Source: Mucilaginibacter galii (lineage in GTDB: Bacteria > Bacteroidota > Bacteroidia > Sphingobacteriales > Sphingobacteriaceae). From it: 64,000 bases of DNA. The translations under genes were made by a program, and so were the position numbers. The DNA lies in contig NZ_BMDO01000010.1 in the NCBI RefSeq assembly GCF_014635825.1, positions 1 through 64,000 of the forward strand, in the 5' to 3' direction. Position 1 is the stretch's first letter, and the number at the start of each line of letters is the position of its first letter. The notes beneath the pieces are model-generated. The model saw only the letters and a program-made list of their open reading frames with translations, ran no database searches and was not told the origin of the DNA. Below are positions 34,724 to 43,801 of the stretch, piece after piece.

Positions 34724-35086
34724 ATGGAAAAATTATCACAACAGGAAGAGGATGTCATGCAAGTAGTATGGCAAATGGGCGAAGGTTTTATTAAAGACTT
34801 TTTAGACCAAATGGCAGAGCCTAAGCCCCCCTATACTACCCTTGCTTCTACAATAAAAAACCTGGAACGTAAAGAATTTTTACGGGGGGATAAATTAGGC
34901 AACAGTTACAAGTACTCAGCCTTAATTAAAGAGGAAGATTACAAGAAGCGGTTTATGAACGGCTTTGTAAACAACTACTTTCAAAACTCTTACAAAGAAC
35001 TGGTTACGTTTTTTGCTCAAAACAAAAAAATAAGCACTGATGAATTACAAGAGATCATCAAAATGATTGAAAACCCTAAAAAGTAA
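34724..35086 (+). CDS. BlaI/MecI/CopY-family transcriptional repressor
   Basis: Winged-helix repressor (EEDVMQVVWQMGEGFIKDFL; PYTTLASTIKNLERKEFLRG) with a C-terminal helical dimer region (KRFMNGFVNNYFQNSYKELV) that membrane peptidases of the BlaR1 type trigger to be cut. 120 residues is normal. It is followed after 5 bp by a BlaR1-like gene and preceded by two operators, the classic BlaI-BlaR arrangement. No beta-lactamase gene is nearby, so the regulon is unknown. Confidence 0.92.
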   Translation: MEKLSQQEEDVMQVVWQMGEGFIKDFLDQMAEPKPPYTTLASTIKNLERKEFLRGDKLGNSYKYSALIKEEDYKKRFMNGFVNNYFQNSYKELVTFFAQNKKISTDELQEIIKMIENPKK

Positions 35087-35091
35087 CCGTT

Positions 35092-37038
35092 ATGCCTGCT
35101 ATACTCATGTACCTGTTAAAAGTAAATATAGCCTTGTTGCTGTTCTGCCTTTGCTATTATACGGTTTTAAGGCGCTTAACCTTTTACACGCTTAACCGGG
35201 TGTACCTAATTACGGCTATACTATTCTCGTCGTTATACCCGCTAATTGACTTTACCGCTATAATGCAACGGAACGAAAAATTAGTAGAGCCCATACAGGT
35301 GGCCGTTATAAATTTCAACATACGTGCAGCCAATTTTGCTCAACCTGTTGCCCAAACTAACTATTGGGAATGGCTGGTTATCGTTTTTTGGACAGGTGTT
35401 ATTTTTATGGCTTTGCGATTAGCCCTGCAGTTTATATCGCTGTTGCAAATTTACCGCCGTTCTAAACCCGCTACTATAGACAATTATAAGGTTAGAGTAA
35501 TAAGTGACGAGGCTAACCCTTTTTCTTTTTGGCAAAGCATCTATATAAACCCACACCATCATGGTGCCGAAGAATTGAGCTCTATCATAGCGCATGAACA
35601 GGTACATGTAAGTCAGTGGCACACCTTAGATATTTTACTGGCCGAAATTAGCCTGGTGTTTTACTGGTTTAACCCAGGCGTTTGGCTTATGAAAAAAGCG
35701 GTGGCCGAAAACCTCGAATTTATAACCGACCGCAAAATACTGCAACAGGGTATTGATGCTAAAAGCTATCAGTACAGCTTATTGTATGCCAGCTTTAATA
35801 CATCGCCCAATGCCATGGTAAATCATTTCAATATATCTACCATAAAAAAACGAATTATAATGATGAACTCAAAAAGATCTTCGGCTTATAATTTAAGCCG
35901 CTACGGCCTTATTGCCCCGGCCGTTTTGGCTTTGGTTTTAGTCTTTGGCACCACTAAAGCCGAATTATTAAAAAAAGGAGCTCGCGAAGTAAAAAAGGCA
36001 ACAGAAAAAGCAATTACTGCGGTCAGTTTAACATTGAACCACATCCCGGATAATACGGAGGGATTGGCTTCAGCAGACAAAGTAAAAGACGGTGCAACAA
36101 ATCTTACTGCTGCCGCTGGTAAAAAAAGCAAGATAGACACCACTATTAAATTGGCTGGAATAAGTTTTACAGCCGATACACCTAAATACAAACCTGCCGC
36201 AAAAATGCATTTTACTGGTCCAGACAGCGGATTTTACGTTATTGACGGTAAACCTGTTAACGCCAGCGAAATGACCAATATAAACCCTAATGATATTGTA
36301 AGCATAAACATATTTAGCGAATTAAACTCAAGTAAGATATTTGGTAAAGGCGCCAATAAAGGTGGAGTATTGATCATAACAAAAGCCGGTGAAAACTCAG
36401 AAGTTGTTAAAAGTCTATTAAAGCAAATTAGTGACCTTAAAGGTACTGCCTCTGCTAAAGAGGCCGGCATTTACAATATAACTCCGCCTAAAGGTTCATT
36501 AAATTCTATTACGATAATGAATACCAAGGATAGTTCTAAGTTAGGAGGATCGGTTACGGTAACGGGTAGTGCCAGCTATAGCGAAAATGGCAAAGCAAAT
36601 AAATACGTAGGGCAAGTAAATATAGCGTCTGTTGAATATTCGAAACACTATCCAAAATCATTTATGGACAGCGTGAATGGAAGCAAAAGACCGATTGTTG
36701 CTATTAGCACAAAGCATGGTATTACAGCTAACGATATAACAAGGGATTGGAGCCTTAAACATGACATTACCGCAAAGAATATCTTGGATGAGCAGCCAGG
36801 TATTATAATAAAAGGAATATCGGGTGTTAACGACCCTCTTTACATTATTGATGGAAAACCTGCGGAAGTAACCGTAATCAAAAGCTTAAAAGCATCGGCT
36901 ATTGAACGCATTGATGTTTTAAAAGATGCATCTGCTACCTTAATATACGGCGAAAAAGGAAAAAACGGTGTAGTAATCGTAACCACAAAAGAAGCCGCAA
37001 AGGCAAACTCCTTAAGACCGGCAGGAAGTAAAAATTAA
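35092..37038 (+). CDS. BlaR1-like M56 membrane peptidase with two TonB-plug-like segments
   Basis: The N-terminus has four or so membrane helices (ILMYLLKVNIALLLFCLCYY; LVIVFWTGVIFMALRLALQF). The M56 zinc site HEQVH is at residues 168-172, with a later ENLEFITD acidic ligand. A membrane helix at about 275-292 leads out of the cytoplasm. Instead of the penicillin-binding domain of BlaR1, the external part carries two copies of the SusC/TonB plug signature: YVIDGKPVN...GKGANKGGVLIITK (about 380-431) and YIIDGKPAE...DVLKDASATLIYGEKGKNG (about 583-636). It probably cleaves BlaI on sensing an envelope signal. Ligand unknown. Confidence 0.88.
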   Translation: MPAILMYLLKVNIALLLFCLCYYTVLRRLTFYTLNRVYLITAILFSSLYPLIDFTAIMQRNEKLVEPIQVAVINFNIRAANFAQPVAQTNYWEWLVIVFWTGVIFMALRLALQFISLLQIYRRSKPATIDNYKVRVISDEANPFSFWQSIYINPHHHGAEELSSIIAHEQVHVSQWHTLDILLAEISLVFYWFNPGVWLMKKAVAENLEFITDRKILQQGIDAKSYQYSLLYASFNTSPNAMVNHFNISTIKKRIIMMNSKRSSAYNLSRYGLIAPAVLALVLVFGTTKAELLKKGAREVKKATEKAITAVSLTLNHIPDNTEGLASADKVKDGATNLTAAAGKKSKIDTTIKLAGISFTADTPKYKPAAKMHFTGPDSGFYVIDGKPVNASEMTNINPNDIVSINIFSELNSSKIFGKGANKGGVLIITKAGENSEVVKSLLKQISDLKGTASAKEAGIYNITPPKGSLNSITIMNTKDSSKLGGSVTVTGSASYSENGKANKYVGQVNIASVEYSKHYPKSFMDSVNGSKRPIVAISTKHGITANDITRDWSLKHDITAKNILDEQPGIIIKGISGVNDPLYIIDGKPAEVTVIKSLKASAIERIDVLKDASATLIYGEKGKNGVVIVTTKEAAKANSLRPAGSKN

Positions 37039-37040
37039 GA

Positions 37041-38126
37041 CTAGCTAGCTTCGGCCAGCTTTTCTTTTTCTAAAATTTCGAGCAGCGCTTTTTCGGCAGT
37101 GTTCAGTTCTGAGGCCCTTACATCTTTGTCTTCATCCAGTTCCTTAATATATTTAAACAACGTACCTTCTTCGTAACTTTTAATAACTGTTGGATGCACG
37201 TAGTACTTTTTACATACTGTACGGGTGTTTCCTAAAGTGATGGCTACCTCATCAAGCACGCTGATAATATTCTTTTTACATTGCGTTTGATTTTCGTACT
37301 CGCCGGCCTCTTTAAAGGCATATAAAGAACTTACGCTACCCGCCCAGGTACGAAAATCTTTGGCCGTAAAGTCTTCCCCTGTTATTTGTTTCAAGTAAGC
37401 ATTTACATCGCCCGAATCAATGGTGCAGCGCTGGCCTTCATCATTGTAATACTGAAATAATTCTTTACCCGGAATATCACGACATTGTTTAACCAAACGG
37501 GCCAGCTTTTTACTTTGCAGGTCTATTTTATGGTAAACACCTTTTTTGCCTTTAAATTCAAAGTTGATTTTGGTACCCTCTATCTTCACATGCTTGTCTT
37601 GCATGGTGGTTAAGCCATAAGAGCCATAAAGTTTCTTATACGATTCGTTACCCACACGAATACTGGTTAATTCCATTAAGCGCACCACTAATGCTAATAC
37701 CTTATCATGATCAAGTTTGGGCCGGCTCAGATCGGCATCTACCTGCTGCCGTATAGCCGGCAAATGCGTAGCAAACGATTGCAGGCGATGATATTTGGAT
37801 TGGTTACGCAATCTATTCCAATCGGCATGGTAACGGTATTGCTTTCTTCCTGCGGCATCGGTACCTGTAAATTGCAGGTGACTGTTCTCATAAGGCGAGA
37901 TCCAAACATTGGTATAAGCCGGTGGAACAACCAGCTTGTTGAACCGCTGAATCAACTCTTTATCTTTAACCGCAGCACCATCCTTATCTAAATAGGTATA
38001 GCCTTTACCTGATGCCTTGCGCGTGTAGCCGGGCGATGTATCAGATACGTATCTTAATCCGGCGGCTTTGGCGGTGATCTTAGGGTCGCGGCCTATTTTT
38101 TCGAGTTTTTGGAGGAGGCGGTTCAT
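37041..38126 (-). CDS. DNA topoisomerase IB (poxvirus/bacterial type)
   Basis: Relaxes supercoils through a 3'-phosphotyrosyl link. The N-terminal DNA-binding part holds the signature RYHADWNRLRNQSKYHR. The catalytic domain shows TSIRVGNESY (Arg157), KDFRTWAGS (Arg259) and LGNTRTVCKKYYVHP, where Tyr309 is the likely nucleophile. 361 residues fits the bacterial class. It converges with the BlaR1-like gene with 2 bp between stops, leaving no room for a terminator. A heptamer array lies 38 bp upstream of its start. Confidence 0.92.
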   Translation of the reverse strand: MNRLLQKLEKIGRDPKITAKAAGLRYVSDTSPGYTRKASGKGYTYLDKDGAAVKDKELIQRFNKLVVPPAYTNVWISPYENSHLQFTGTDAAGRKQYRYHADWNRLRNQSKYHRLQSFATHLPAIRQQVDADLSRPKLDHDKVLALVVRLMELTSIRVGNESYKKLYGSYGLTTMQDKHVKIEGTKINFEFKGKKGVYHKIDLQSKKLARLVKQCRDIPGKELFQYYNDEGQRCTIDSGDVNAYLKQITGEDFTAKDFRTWAGSVSSLYAFKEAGEYENQTQCKKNIISVLDEVAITLGNTRTVCKKYYVHPTVIKSYEEGTLFKYIKELDEDKDVRASELNTAEKALLEILEKEKLAEAS

Positions 38127-38163
38127 ATGATATAAAGAACAGCACAGTTGTATTTAAGTTTTG

Positions 38164-38231
<68 letters not shown>

Positions 38232-38293
38232 GTGAAGTTATCGTATCGCTGCTTGTTTCAGCCATTTTGAAACATCGTTTATAGTCTATCGAC

Positions 38294-39307
38294 TCATAGG
38301 CTCTTAAAAACACTTACCGCATATTCTATTTGCTCAGGATGTATATCCAAATGTGTCACCAAACGAATGCGTTTGGTATCGGTATATCCGGCCTTAATAC
38401 CTTTTTCCAATAACTTGGCTACCACCACATCGGCCGGGCCTTCGGTGTCAAACAAAACAATATTGGTCTCGGTTGGCATTACGCTGGTTACCCATGCACA
38501 TTGGGCTAACTCGTCGGCTAGTATCTGGGCATGTTTGTGGTCAATTTTTAACCTTTCTACATGATGATCGAGTGCATAAGTTGCTGCCGCAGCCAGGAAG
38601 CCGGCCTGGCGCATGCCCCCACCAAATACCTTGCGCAAGCGGCGGGCATATTTAATGGTTGCCTTATTGCCCAATAAAACCGAACCTACAGGTGCACCCA
38701 ATCCTTTAGACAAGCACACTGATATACCATCGAAGTGCTGACCATAATCAACAGCATTGTCGCCGGTATGAGCCAGTGCATTGAATATTCGCGCACCATC
38801 AAGATGCAATTTAAGTCCCCGGGCTTTACATAACTGTGCTATGGGTGCAATTTGCTCGAGCGAGTAGCACTTCCCCCCGCCTTTGTTAACCGTGTTTTCC
38901 AGCACCACCAAGCTGGTATGTGGGTAATGAATATTTTCTGCGTTAATTTCCGGTTCAATCATTTCGGCAGTTAGTATGCCACGCTCACCGTTGAGTAAAC
39001 GGGCAGATACGGCCGAATTAAAAGCAATGCCCCCACCCTCGTAACGATATACATGGGCGGTTTGATCGGCAATAAGTTCGTCCAGCGGTTGAGTGAAGCA
39101 CTTAATGGCAATTTGATTTGTCATGGTACCCGACGGGCAAAATATACCTGCCTCCATGCCAAACATGGCGGCCGCTTTAGCTTCCAGTTCGTTTATACTT
39201 TCGTCCTCCCCAAAAACATCATCACCTACCTTGGCGCTCCACATGGCTTCGAGCATGCCAGGGGTTGGTTTGGTTACCGTATCGCTGCGAAAATCAACAG
39301 TCATCAT
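38294..39307 (-). CDS. ltaE: Low-specificity L-threonine aldolase
   Basis: PLP enzyme splitting threonine/allo-threonine to glycine and acetaldehyde. The N-terminus VDFRSDTVTKPTPGMLEAM and GDDVFGEDESINELEA are diagnostic. The substrate/PLP region has LHLDGARIFNALAH and the PLP lysine in SVCLSKGLGAPVGS; RRLRKVFGGGMRQAG follows. 337 residues fits. Two adjacent ATGs make the start uncertain by one codon. Confidence 0.94.
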   Translation of the reverse strand: MMTVDFRSDTVTKPTPGMLEAMWSAKVGDDVFGEDESINELEAKAAAMFGMEAGIFCPSGTMTNQIAIKCFTQPLDELIADQTAHVYRYEGGGIAFNSAVSARLLNGERGILTAEMIEPEINAENIHYPHTSLVVLENTVNKGGGKCYSLEQIAPIAQLCKARGLKLHLDGARIFNALAHTGDNAVDYGQHFDGISVCLSKGLGAPVGSVLLGNKATIKYARRLRKVFGGGMRQAGFLAAAATYALDHHVERLKIDHKHAQILADELAQCAWVTSVMPTETNIVLFDTEGPADVVVAKLLEKGIKAGYTDTKRIRLVTHLDIHPEQIEYAVSVFKSL

Positions 39308-39350
39308 TACTTATTCTTTTTATATTTAGCTTTTCAAATATCTAAATCTT

Positions 39351-39971
39351 ATGCGTACAATTTTACTTTTAGTGTGTATTTTGAGTGTTACATTTTCGGC
39401 AAAAGCACAAATGTTTGGTCGTGATTGGGTGGAAGGCCGTGTTTATGATCTAAATAACAAAAAGTTCAATGGCTTTATAGCATGGACACCTCCCGAGCCT
39501 ACATGGGCAAGTAAGTTAGATGACCACTTATATTTTAAAGACGATAAGAAGAAGAAAAATGAAATAGAAGTACGATCATCAAAAATAAAAGGCTTTGTAA
39601 TGGGTGCAGACAGTTTTGTAGTATCTCATGATATTCAAGTTGCCACAGCACCGTTTATAGCAGTTATTTTGAACAATCCAATCAAGCTGTTTGCATCTTA
39701 CGCCACCAGATCAGCTCCGGCCGGAGGTATTGGACCTTTACCTATTGGTTTTTCATTCAGGAGAAGCAAAAAAGTTTTTTATTACGGCGTTGATCATGAC
39801 TTATTAACCAAATTGGAAAAGAGCAACTTCATTGAAATCATGAGTGCTATCATGAGCAATAAACCCGATGTAGTTGCTAAGATAAAAGACAAAACATATA
39901 AGTATGGCGACATTCAAGACTTATTAGACTATTACTGGTTAAATCAGCCGCCGACGCAAACCAGCAATTAA
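39351..39971 (+). CDS. Secreted hypothetical protein, first of a tandem paralog pair
   Basis: A signal peptide (MRTILLLVCILSVTFSAKAQ) leads a 186-residue mature protein with no known domain. The pattern W-x-x-G-x-x-Y-D-x-x-x-x-x-x-x-G-x-I, IKGFVMGADSFVVSHD and SNFIEIMSAIMSNKPDVVAK recurs in the next gene in the same order, so they are duplicates. No catalytic motif. Probably periplasmic or surface. 54 bp separates the two genes, which suggests one transcript. Confidence 0.75.
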   Translation: MRTILLLVCILSVTFSAKAQMFGRDWVEGRVYDLNNKKFNGFIAWTPPEPTWASKLDDHLYFKDDKKKKNEIEVRSSKIKGFVMGADSFVVSHDIQVATAPFIAVILNNPIKLFASYATRSAPAGGIGPLPIGFSFRRSKKVFYYGVDHDLLTKLEKSNFIEIMSAIMSNKPDVVAKIKDKTYKYGDIQDLLDYYWLNQPPTQTSN

Positions 39972-40025
39972 TACGTATACACTATCTCCTTTGGCTCAAC
40001 GTTATATTCAATATTATAATTCCCG

Positions 40026-40706
40026 ATGAAGTACTCGCTTATTATCTGCTTTATAACCCTTACATCAGCAGCCTTTGCCCAAAAATGGCAGCCGGGCTAT
40101 TTTTACGATATTAAAGGCAACCAAGTACCGGGGCTTATACAACATAATCCGGGTGGCAAAGGCCCCATCAAAAATGAAGGCTTTATTATCTATAAAGACA
40201 ACCCAAAGGCAAACGAAATTAAACTAAGTGCCAGCGATATCAAATATTATGTAATTGGCAAAGACAGCTTCATCGTAGCCCACCCACCTTCGTATGAAGT
40301 TTGGCCAAAAGGCGACCTTGACTTTGTTAAGGTAGAACTGGACGAGCCCCTGAAGCTTTATACTTACGGTAGCAGTAGCGGCGGAGGTGGTGGTTTTAGG
40401 GTATCACCCAGTTTTTCAGGAGGTTTTGGTACCGGCGGATACGGTGGTGCAGGTGTAGGCATTAACCTGGGCAGCGGAGGCGGTGGCGGTGGCAGATCGA
40501 GCCGTGTTACCTATTATTTTGGCACCGGTGTTGGCGATATGAGCCAAGTTACGCCCATGAATTTTATTGATGTAATGACCGATATCATGGCAGATGAACC
40601 CCAAGCTGTTGAAGCCATTCAACAAGGCAAGTTTAACATCACTAAAATGCTGGGGCTTGTTAACTATTATAAGCAATTAAAAACCAGTCGCAAAAAATCT
40701 GAGTAA
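40026..40706 (+). CDS. Secreted hypothetical protein, second paralog, with Gly-rich insert
   Basis: A signal peptide (MKYSLIICFITLTSAAFAQ) is followed by the same order of blocks as the gene before it (GYFYDIKGNQVPGLI; IKYYVIGKDSFIVAHPP; MNFIDVMTDIMADEPQAVEA). A Gly/Ser-rich stretch of about 45 residues near 120-162 replaces a shorter segment in the first paralog. It is flexible and may cross or coat the surface. The stop abuts, with no gap, the stop of the convergent membrane-protein gene. Function unknown. Confidence 0.75.
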   Translation: MKYSLIICFITLTSAAFAQKWQPGYFYDIKGNQVPGLIQHNPGGKGPIKNEGFIIYKDNPKANEIKLSASDIKYYVIGKDSFIVAHPPSYEVWPKGDLDFVKVELDEPLKLYTYGSSSGGGGGFRVSPSFSGGFGTGGYGGAGVGINLGSGGGGGGRSSRVTYYFGTGVGDMSQVTPMNFIDVMTDIMADEPQAVEAIQQGKFNITKMLGLVNYYKQLKTSRKKSE

Positions 40707-41915
40707 TTAAACTTCGACACCCGGTTTAGCATCTGTCAAATTCGTGCCCGCTTGGTCAGTTACTTTTGGCATGTGTAAATGCTCAAAATTTTTGACTAAC
40801 AATTCATAAGTGATCATGAGCCAAACGGCAATACATGGCCAGGCTTTCATGACATACTTATTGATAAACGCATGCCTGATGTACCTTGGAAAGGCATCTG
40901 TAGGGCCCAGTCCGGTAATCAATACCAGCAATACAAGCAGCACAATATTTTTGCGGCTAAACGGATCTTCCTGCATAAATATCCAGATCATGGCTCCAGC
41001 CACTGCAATGATATAGGTAGGATGCTCAGATCCGGTACTAAATAAAACAATAAGCATTAAAGCCGAAGCTAAAACCTGGTACCTGAACCGTGCATATTTA
41101 TACTGACCAAAGCGCAACAAAGGCAATCCGAAAGCTACTACACCAAACAACAAGAAAGGCCAGTTGGGTACCGTGGCATCGCGCAACAAATGGCGAACGC
41201 TTCCCATAACCGAAATATCTTGCGAACTGGTTAAATCGGCATTTAGCATATTCTTTTCATGTAACGATGTGTACCAGTCGGCGTAACATTGCAATACAAA
41301 ATGCGGACTTGAAATCAACATCGGCAGGCATATTAATATCGCCAGCCAGAAAAATCCCCATAATATAAATGCTATCTTGTTTTTAGAAAACAGGAAAAAA
41401 GTAAGGCCTACTATAGGGTATAGCTTTACAAGCATACCTATAACAATAAACAATGTACCAAAAGCCTCGCATTTCTGCTCAATCATCAAGAAGCTGAGAA
41501 TAATAATAGCAGCAATAATAGCATTGAACTGTATATAATGCGCCGAATTTCCAAATTCGACGATGCTGAACAGCAGGATAAACATCTTATGCTTGTTGGG
41601 CAGGGGCAGCAAATGCACCGCCCAAACAAATACACCAGCATTAAACAAGGTAAAAAGCAGGAACCCGGCGCCATCGGGAAGTAATGAGAAAGGCGCTACA
41701 ATTAAGCTAAATAATACTCCGTAATGATTACTATCATAATATTCTTTAGGATAGTAATCATACAAATTGGTTTGCGCTACCGTATGGTAGTACACGTATT
41801 TAAATATAGAGTAATTGTTATACCGATTATTAAAAAACTTAAATACCCAGATAACAGTGGCAACCAAAAAGTATAGTATACCTACAAGGTTGTAATTGGT
41901 TAATTTCTTAGTCAT
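40707..41915 (-). CDS. GT87-like polytopic glycosyltransferase (DUF2029 type)
   Basis: 402 residues with about ten membrane helices. The first large loop (KYVYYHTVAQTNLYDYYPKE, followed by YYDSNHYG) is where C-type polyprenyl-phosphate mannosyltransferases carry a catalytic Asp. It resembles DUF2029/GT87 proteins that move a sugar from a polyprenyl carrier outside the membrane. The identity is moderate, and a generic multi-span glycosyltransferase is the alternative. It is isolated on the strand from other glycan genes. Confidence 0.68.
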   Translation of the reverse strand: MTKKLTNYNLVGILYFLVATVIWVFKFFNNRYNNYSIFKYVYYHTVAQTNLYDYYPKEYYDSNHYGVLFSLIVAPFSLLPDGAGFLLFTLFNAGVFVWAVHLLPLPNKHKMFILLFSIVEFGNSAHYIQFNAIIAAIIILSFLMIEQKCEAFGTLFIVIGMLVKLYPIVGLTFFLFSKNKIAFILWGFFWLAILICLPMLISSPHFVLQCYADWYTSLHEKNMLNADLTSSQDISVMGSVRHLLRDATVPNWPFLLFGVVAFGLPLLRFGQYKYARFRYQVLASALMLIVLFSTGSEHPTYIIAVAGAMIWIFMQEDPFSRKNIVLLVLLVLITGLGPTDAFPRYIRHAFINKYVMKAWPCIAVWLMITYELLVKNFEHLHMPKVTDQAGTNLTDAKPGVEV

Positions 41916-41976
41916 TTGTAACAGCAGGATTACAAAGATATACTTACCTTAAGTACTGAGCAACTTATAAATTATA

Positions 41977-43191
41977 CTACAAGTTTTGCGCTATTACAAA
42001 ACCGGCAGCCCAGGCCCATTGAAAATTGTATCCTCCCAGCCAGCCGGTCACGTCAACGCACTCGCCGCCAAAATATAAGCCGGGCACTTTTTTGGCTTCC
42101 AATGTTTTTGACGATAGCTCGGCAGTGTGTACACCACCGCGCATAACCTCGGCCTTATCGTAACCTTTATCGCCTGCTGGCTTCACTTTAAAGTGATGGA
42201 TTGTTTGTTCTATAAGTTCCAGATCTGCCTTACTTAACGATGCCAGATTTTTTTGCACCGGTAACTGGCTACTCAAAGCATCGGCAAACTTACGGGTATA
42301 TAAACCGGCCAATAAGTTAAGTAAGGCTTTTTTAGGGTTTGCCTGCCGCTCACTCAAAATTAGTCTTGCAATATTTTGGTTCGGCAACATATCCATATAA
42401 AACTCTTCGCCGGCCTGCCAGTAAGACGATAACTGCAAAACGGCCGGGCCGCTTAAACCCCAATGAGTAAATAAAATATTTTCTTCAAAGCTGATCCTAT
42501 CGTTCCATACCCTGCAAAAAATACTATTTCCAGAAAGCTGCTCGTACCATGCTTGGTCTTTACCGGTAATAGTCAACGGCACCAGCGCCGGCATGGGCTT
42601 AATAACATTTAACCCAAATTGCCGGGCTACACGCAAACCAAAATCGGTAGCACCTAATTTATTTACCGGTAAGCCGCCGGTGGCTATTACCACTTTAGGG
42701 GCATGAAGTGTATTTACCTTGCCCTGCCGCTCAAAAGTAACTGCAAAACCATACTGATGCTGCTGTATTGATTTTACATCAGTTTCCAGCCATATTTGCT
42801 GTTCTAAATCGGCACATAAGTTGGTGAATACCTCTGCAATATCTTTAGCCTTGTTGGTGGTTGGAAAAAGCTGGCCCAGCGTTTTTTCCTGCCCGGTAAT
42901 ACCATAGGTTTCAAAAAAACTGATGGTATCATCTACCGTCCACTGCCCCAGGGCCGATTTACAGAAATGTTCATTTTCAGAAATGAACTGCTGCGCCGTG
43001 GTATGCAGATTGGTATAGTTGCACCTGCCGCCACCACTTATTAAAATTTTAGCACCGGCACGGTTATTTTTTTCGAGCACCAAAGTGCGCTTTCCTAAAA
43101 AACCGGCTTGCACGGCACACATTAAACCGCAGGCACCAGCGCCAATTATTATGGCATCAAAGTTTGATAGATTTGTTAAATTTGCACACAT
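41977..43191 (-). CDS. BaiN/HI0933-family FAD flavoprotein
   Basis: NAD(P)/FAD-dependent oxidoreductase, an uncharacterised group that includes BaiN and YhiN. The FAD fold is AIIIGAGACGLMCAVQAG; the signature AGAKILISGGGRCNYTNLH and the C-terminal PGLYFGGECVDVTGWLGGYN are diagnostic. The ATG giving [19 protein letters not shown] is chosen; 39 upstream codons are open but lie inside nuoA on the other strand. That start codon overlaps the nuoA start codon by two bases (CATG). Confidence 0.88.
   Translation of the reverse strand: MCANLTNLSNFDAIIIGAGACGLMCAVQAGFLGKRTLVLEKNNRAGAKILISGGGRCNYTNLHTTAQQFISENEHFCKSALGQWTVDDTISFFETYGITGQEKTLGQLFPTTNKAKDIAEVFTNLCADLEQQIWLETDVKSIQQHQYGFAVTFERQGKVNTLHAPKVVIATGGLPVNKLGATDFGLRVARQFGLNVIKPMPALVPLTITGKDQAWYEQLSGNSIFCRVWNDRISFEENILFTHWGLSGPAVLQLSSYWQAGEEFYMDMLPNQNIARLILSERQANPKKALLNLLAGLYTRKFADALSSQLPVQKNLASLSKADLELIEQTIHHFKVKPAGDKGYDKAEVMRGGVHTAELSSKTLEAKKVPGLYFGGECVDVTGWLGGYNFQWAWAAGFVIAQNL
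43168..43184 (+). promoter_or_regulatory. Two -7 boxes immediately before nuoA
   Basis: TAGATTTG (43168-43175) and TAAATTTG (43177-43184) both match TAnnTTTG. The second ends 5 bp before the ATG. Either would give a leader under 10 nt or none, and both lie inside the coding region of the divergent flavoprotein gene. Confidence 0.5.
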
Positions 43192-43801
43192 GAACGAAGT
43201 TTCGCAAATATCGGAATTTGGCAAGATATTTATCTTTTTGATAACAGGCTTTGTTTTAGTAGGTATGACCTTGTTTTTAAGCAAGTTACTTTCACCTAAC
43301 AAGCCCAACCCCGAAAAACTGGCCTCCTACGAGTGCGGCGAAGAGCCAACAGGCACCGCATGGATACCCTTTAATACCCGCTTTTATGTTATTGCCTTAA
43401 TATTCTTATTATTTGATGTGGAAATGGTTTTTATATTTCCATGGGCAACGGTATACGCTAACGCCAGCCTTATTGCTGCAGATAACCGGTGGGGCTTATT
43501 TACACTGATAGAAATGTTCACATTTGCCGGCATACTCATCTTAGGCCTGGTTTATGTTTGGCGCAAAGGCGATCTGGACTGGATCAAAGCCAAACCCGTT
43601 ATTCCTACCACTAACTCCCCTATTCCATTATCATTATATGAAGAGTTAAATATTAAACAAGCAGCATTTAAAAAAATATTAATTACCGAGCAAAGTACAG
43701 CAACACCTCACCATGAAGTACCGCCGAAGCCCGTTGTTGTAAATAAACCTATGTTTAAACCATCATTTAAGAAAGCATCAAATGAACCAGGGAATGAATG
43801 A
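43190..43801 (+). CDS. nuoA: NADH-quinone oxidoreductase subunit A with long C-terminal tail
   Basis: Membrane subunit of complex I. Three helices ([60 protein letters not shown]) flank the conserved loop [12 protein letters not shown]. The usual protein ends soon after the third helix. This one continues for about 80 residues with a Pro/Lys-rich tail ([20 protein letters not shown]), which is unusual. The ATG at 43190 gives the family N-terminus. Overlaps nuoB by 20 bp, so they are translationally coupled. Confidence 0.92.
   Translation: MNEVSQISEFGKIFIFLITGFVLVGMTLFLSKLLSPNKPNPEKLASYECGEEPTGTAWIPFNTRFYVIALIFLLFDVEMVFIFPWATVYANASLIAADNRWGLFTLIEMFTFAGILILGLVYVWRKGDLDWIKAKPVIPTTNSPIPLSLYEELNIKQAAFKKILITEQSTATPHHEVPPKPVVVNKPMFKPSFKKASNEPGNE

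Noticed and set aside
34724-37038. BlaI/BlaR1 unit as a beta-lactam resistance operon
   Set aside because: No beta-lactamase or penicillin-binding protein gene adjoins it, and the sensor domain is not a penicillin-binding fold.
43019-43189. 57-codon upstream extension of nuoA
   Set aside because: It lies antisense within the flavoprotein gene; the NuoA family N-terminus starts at 43190.
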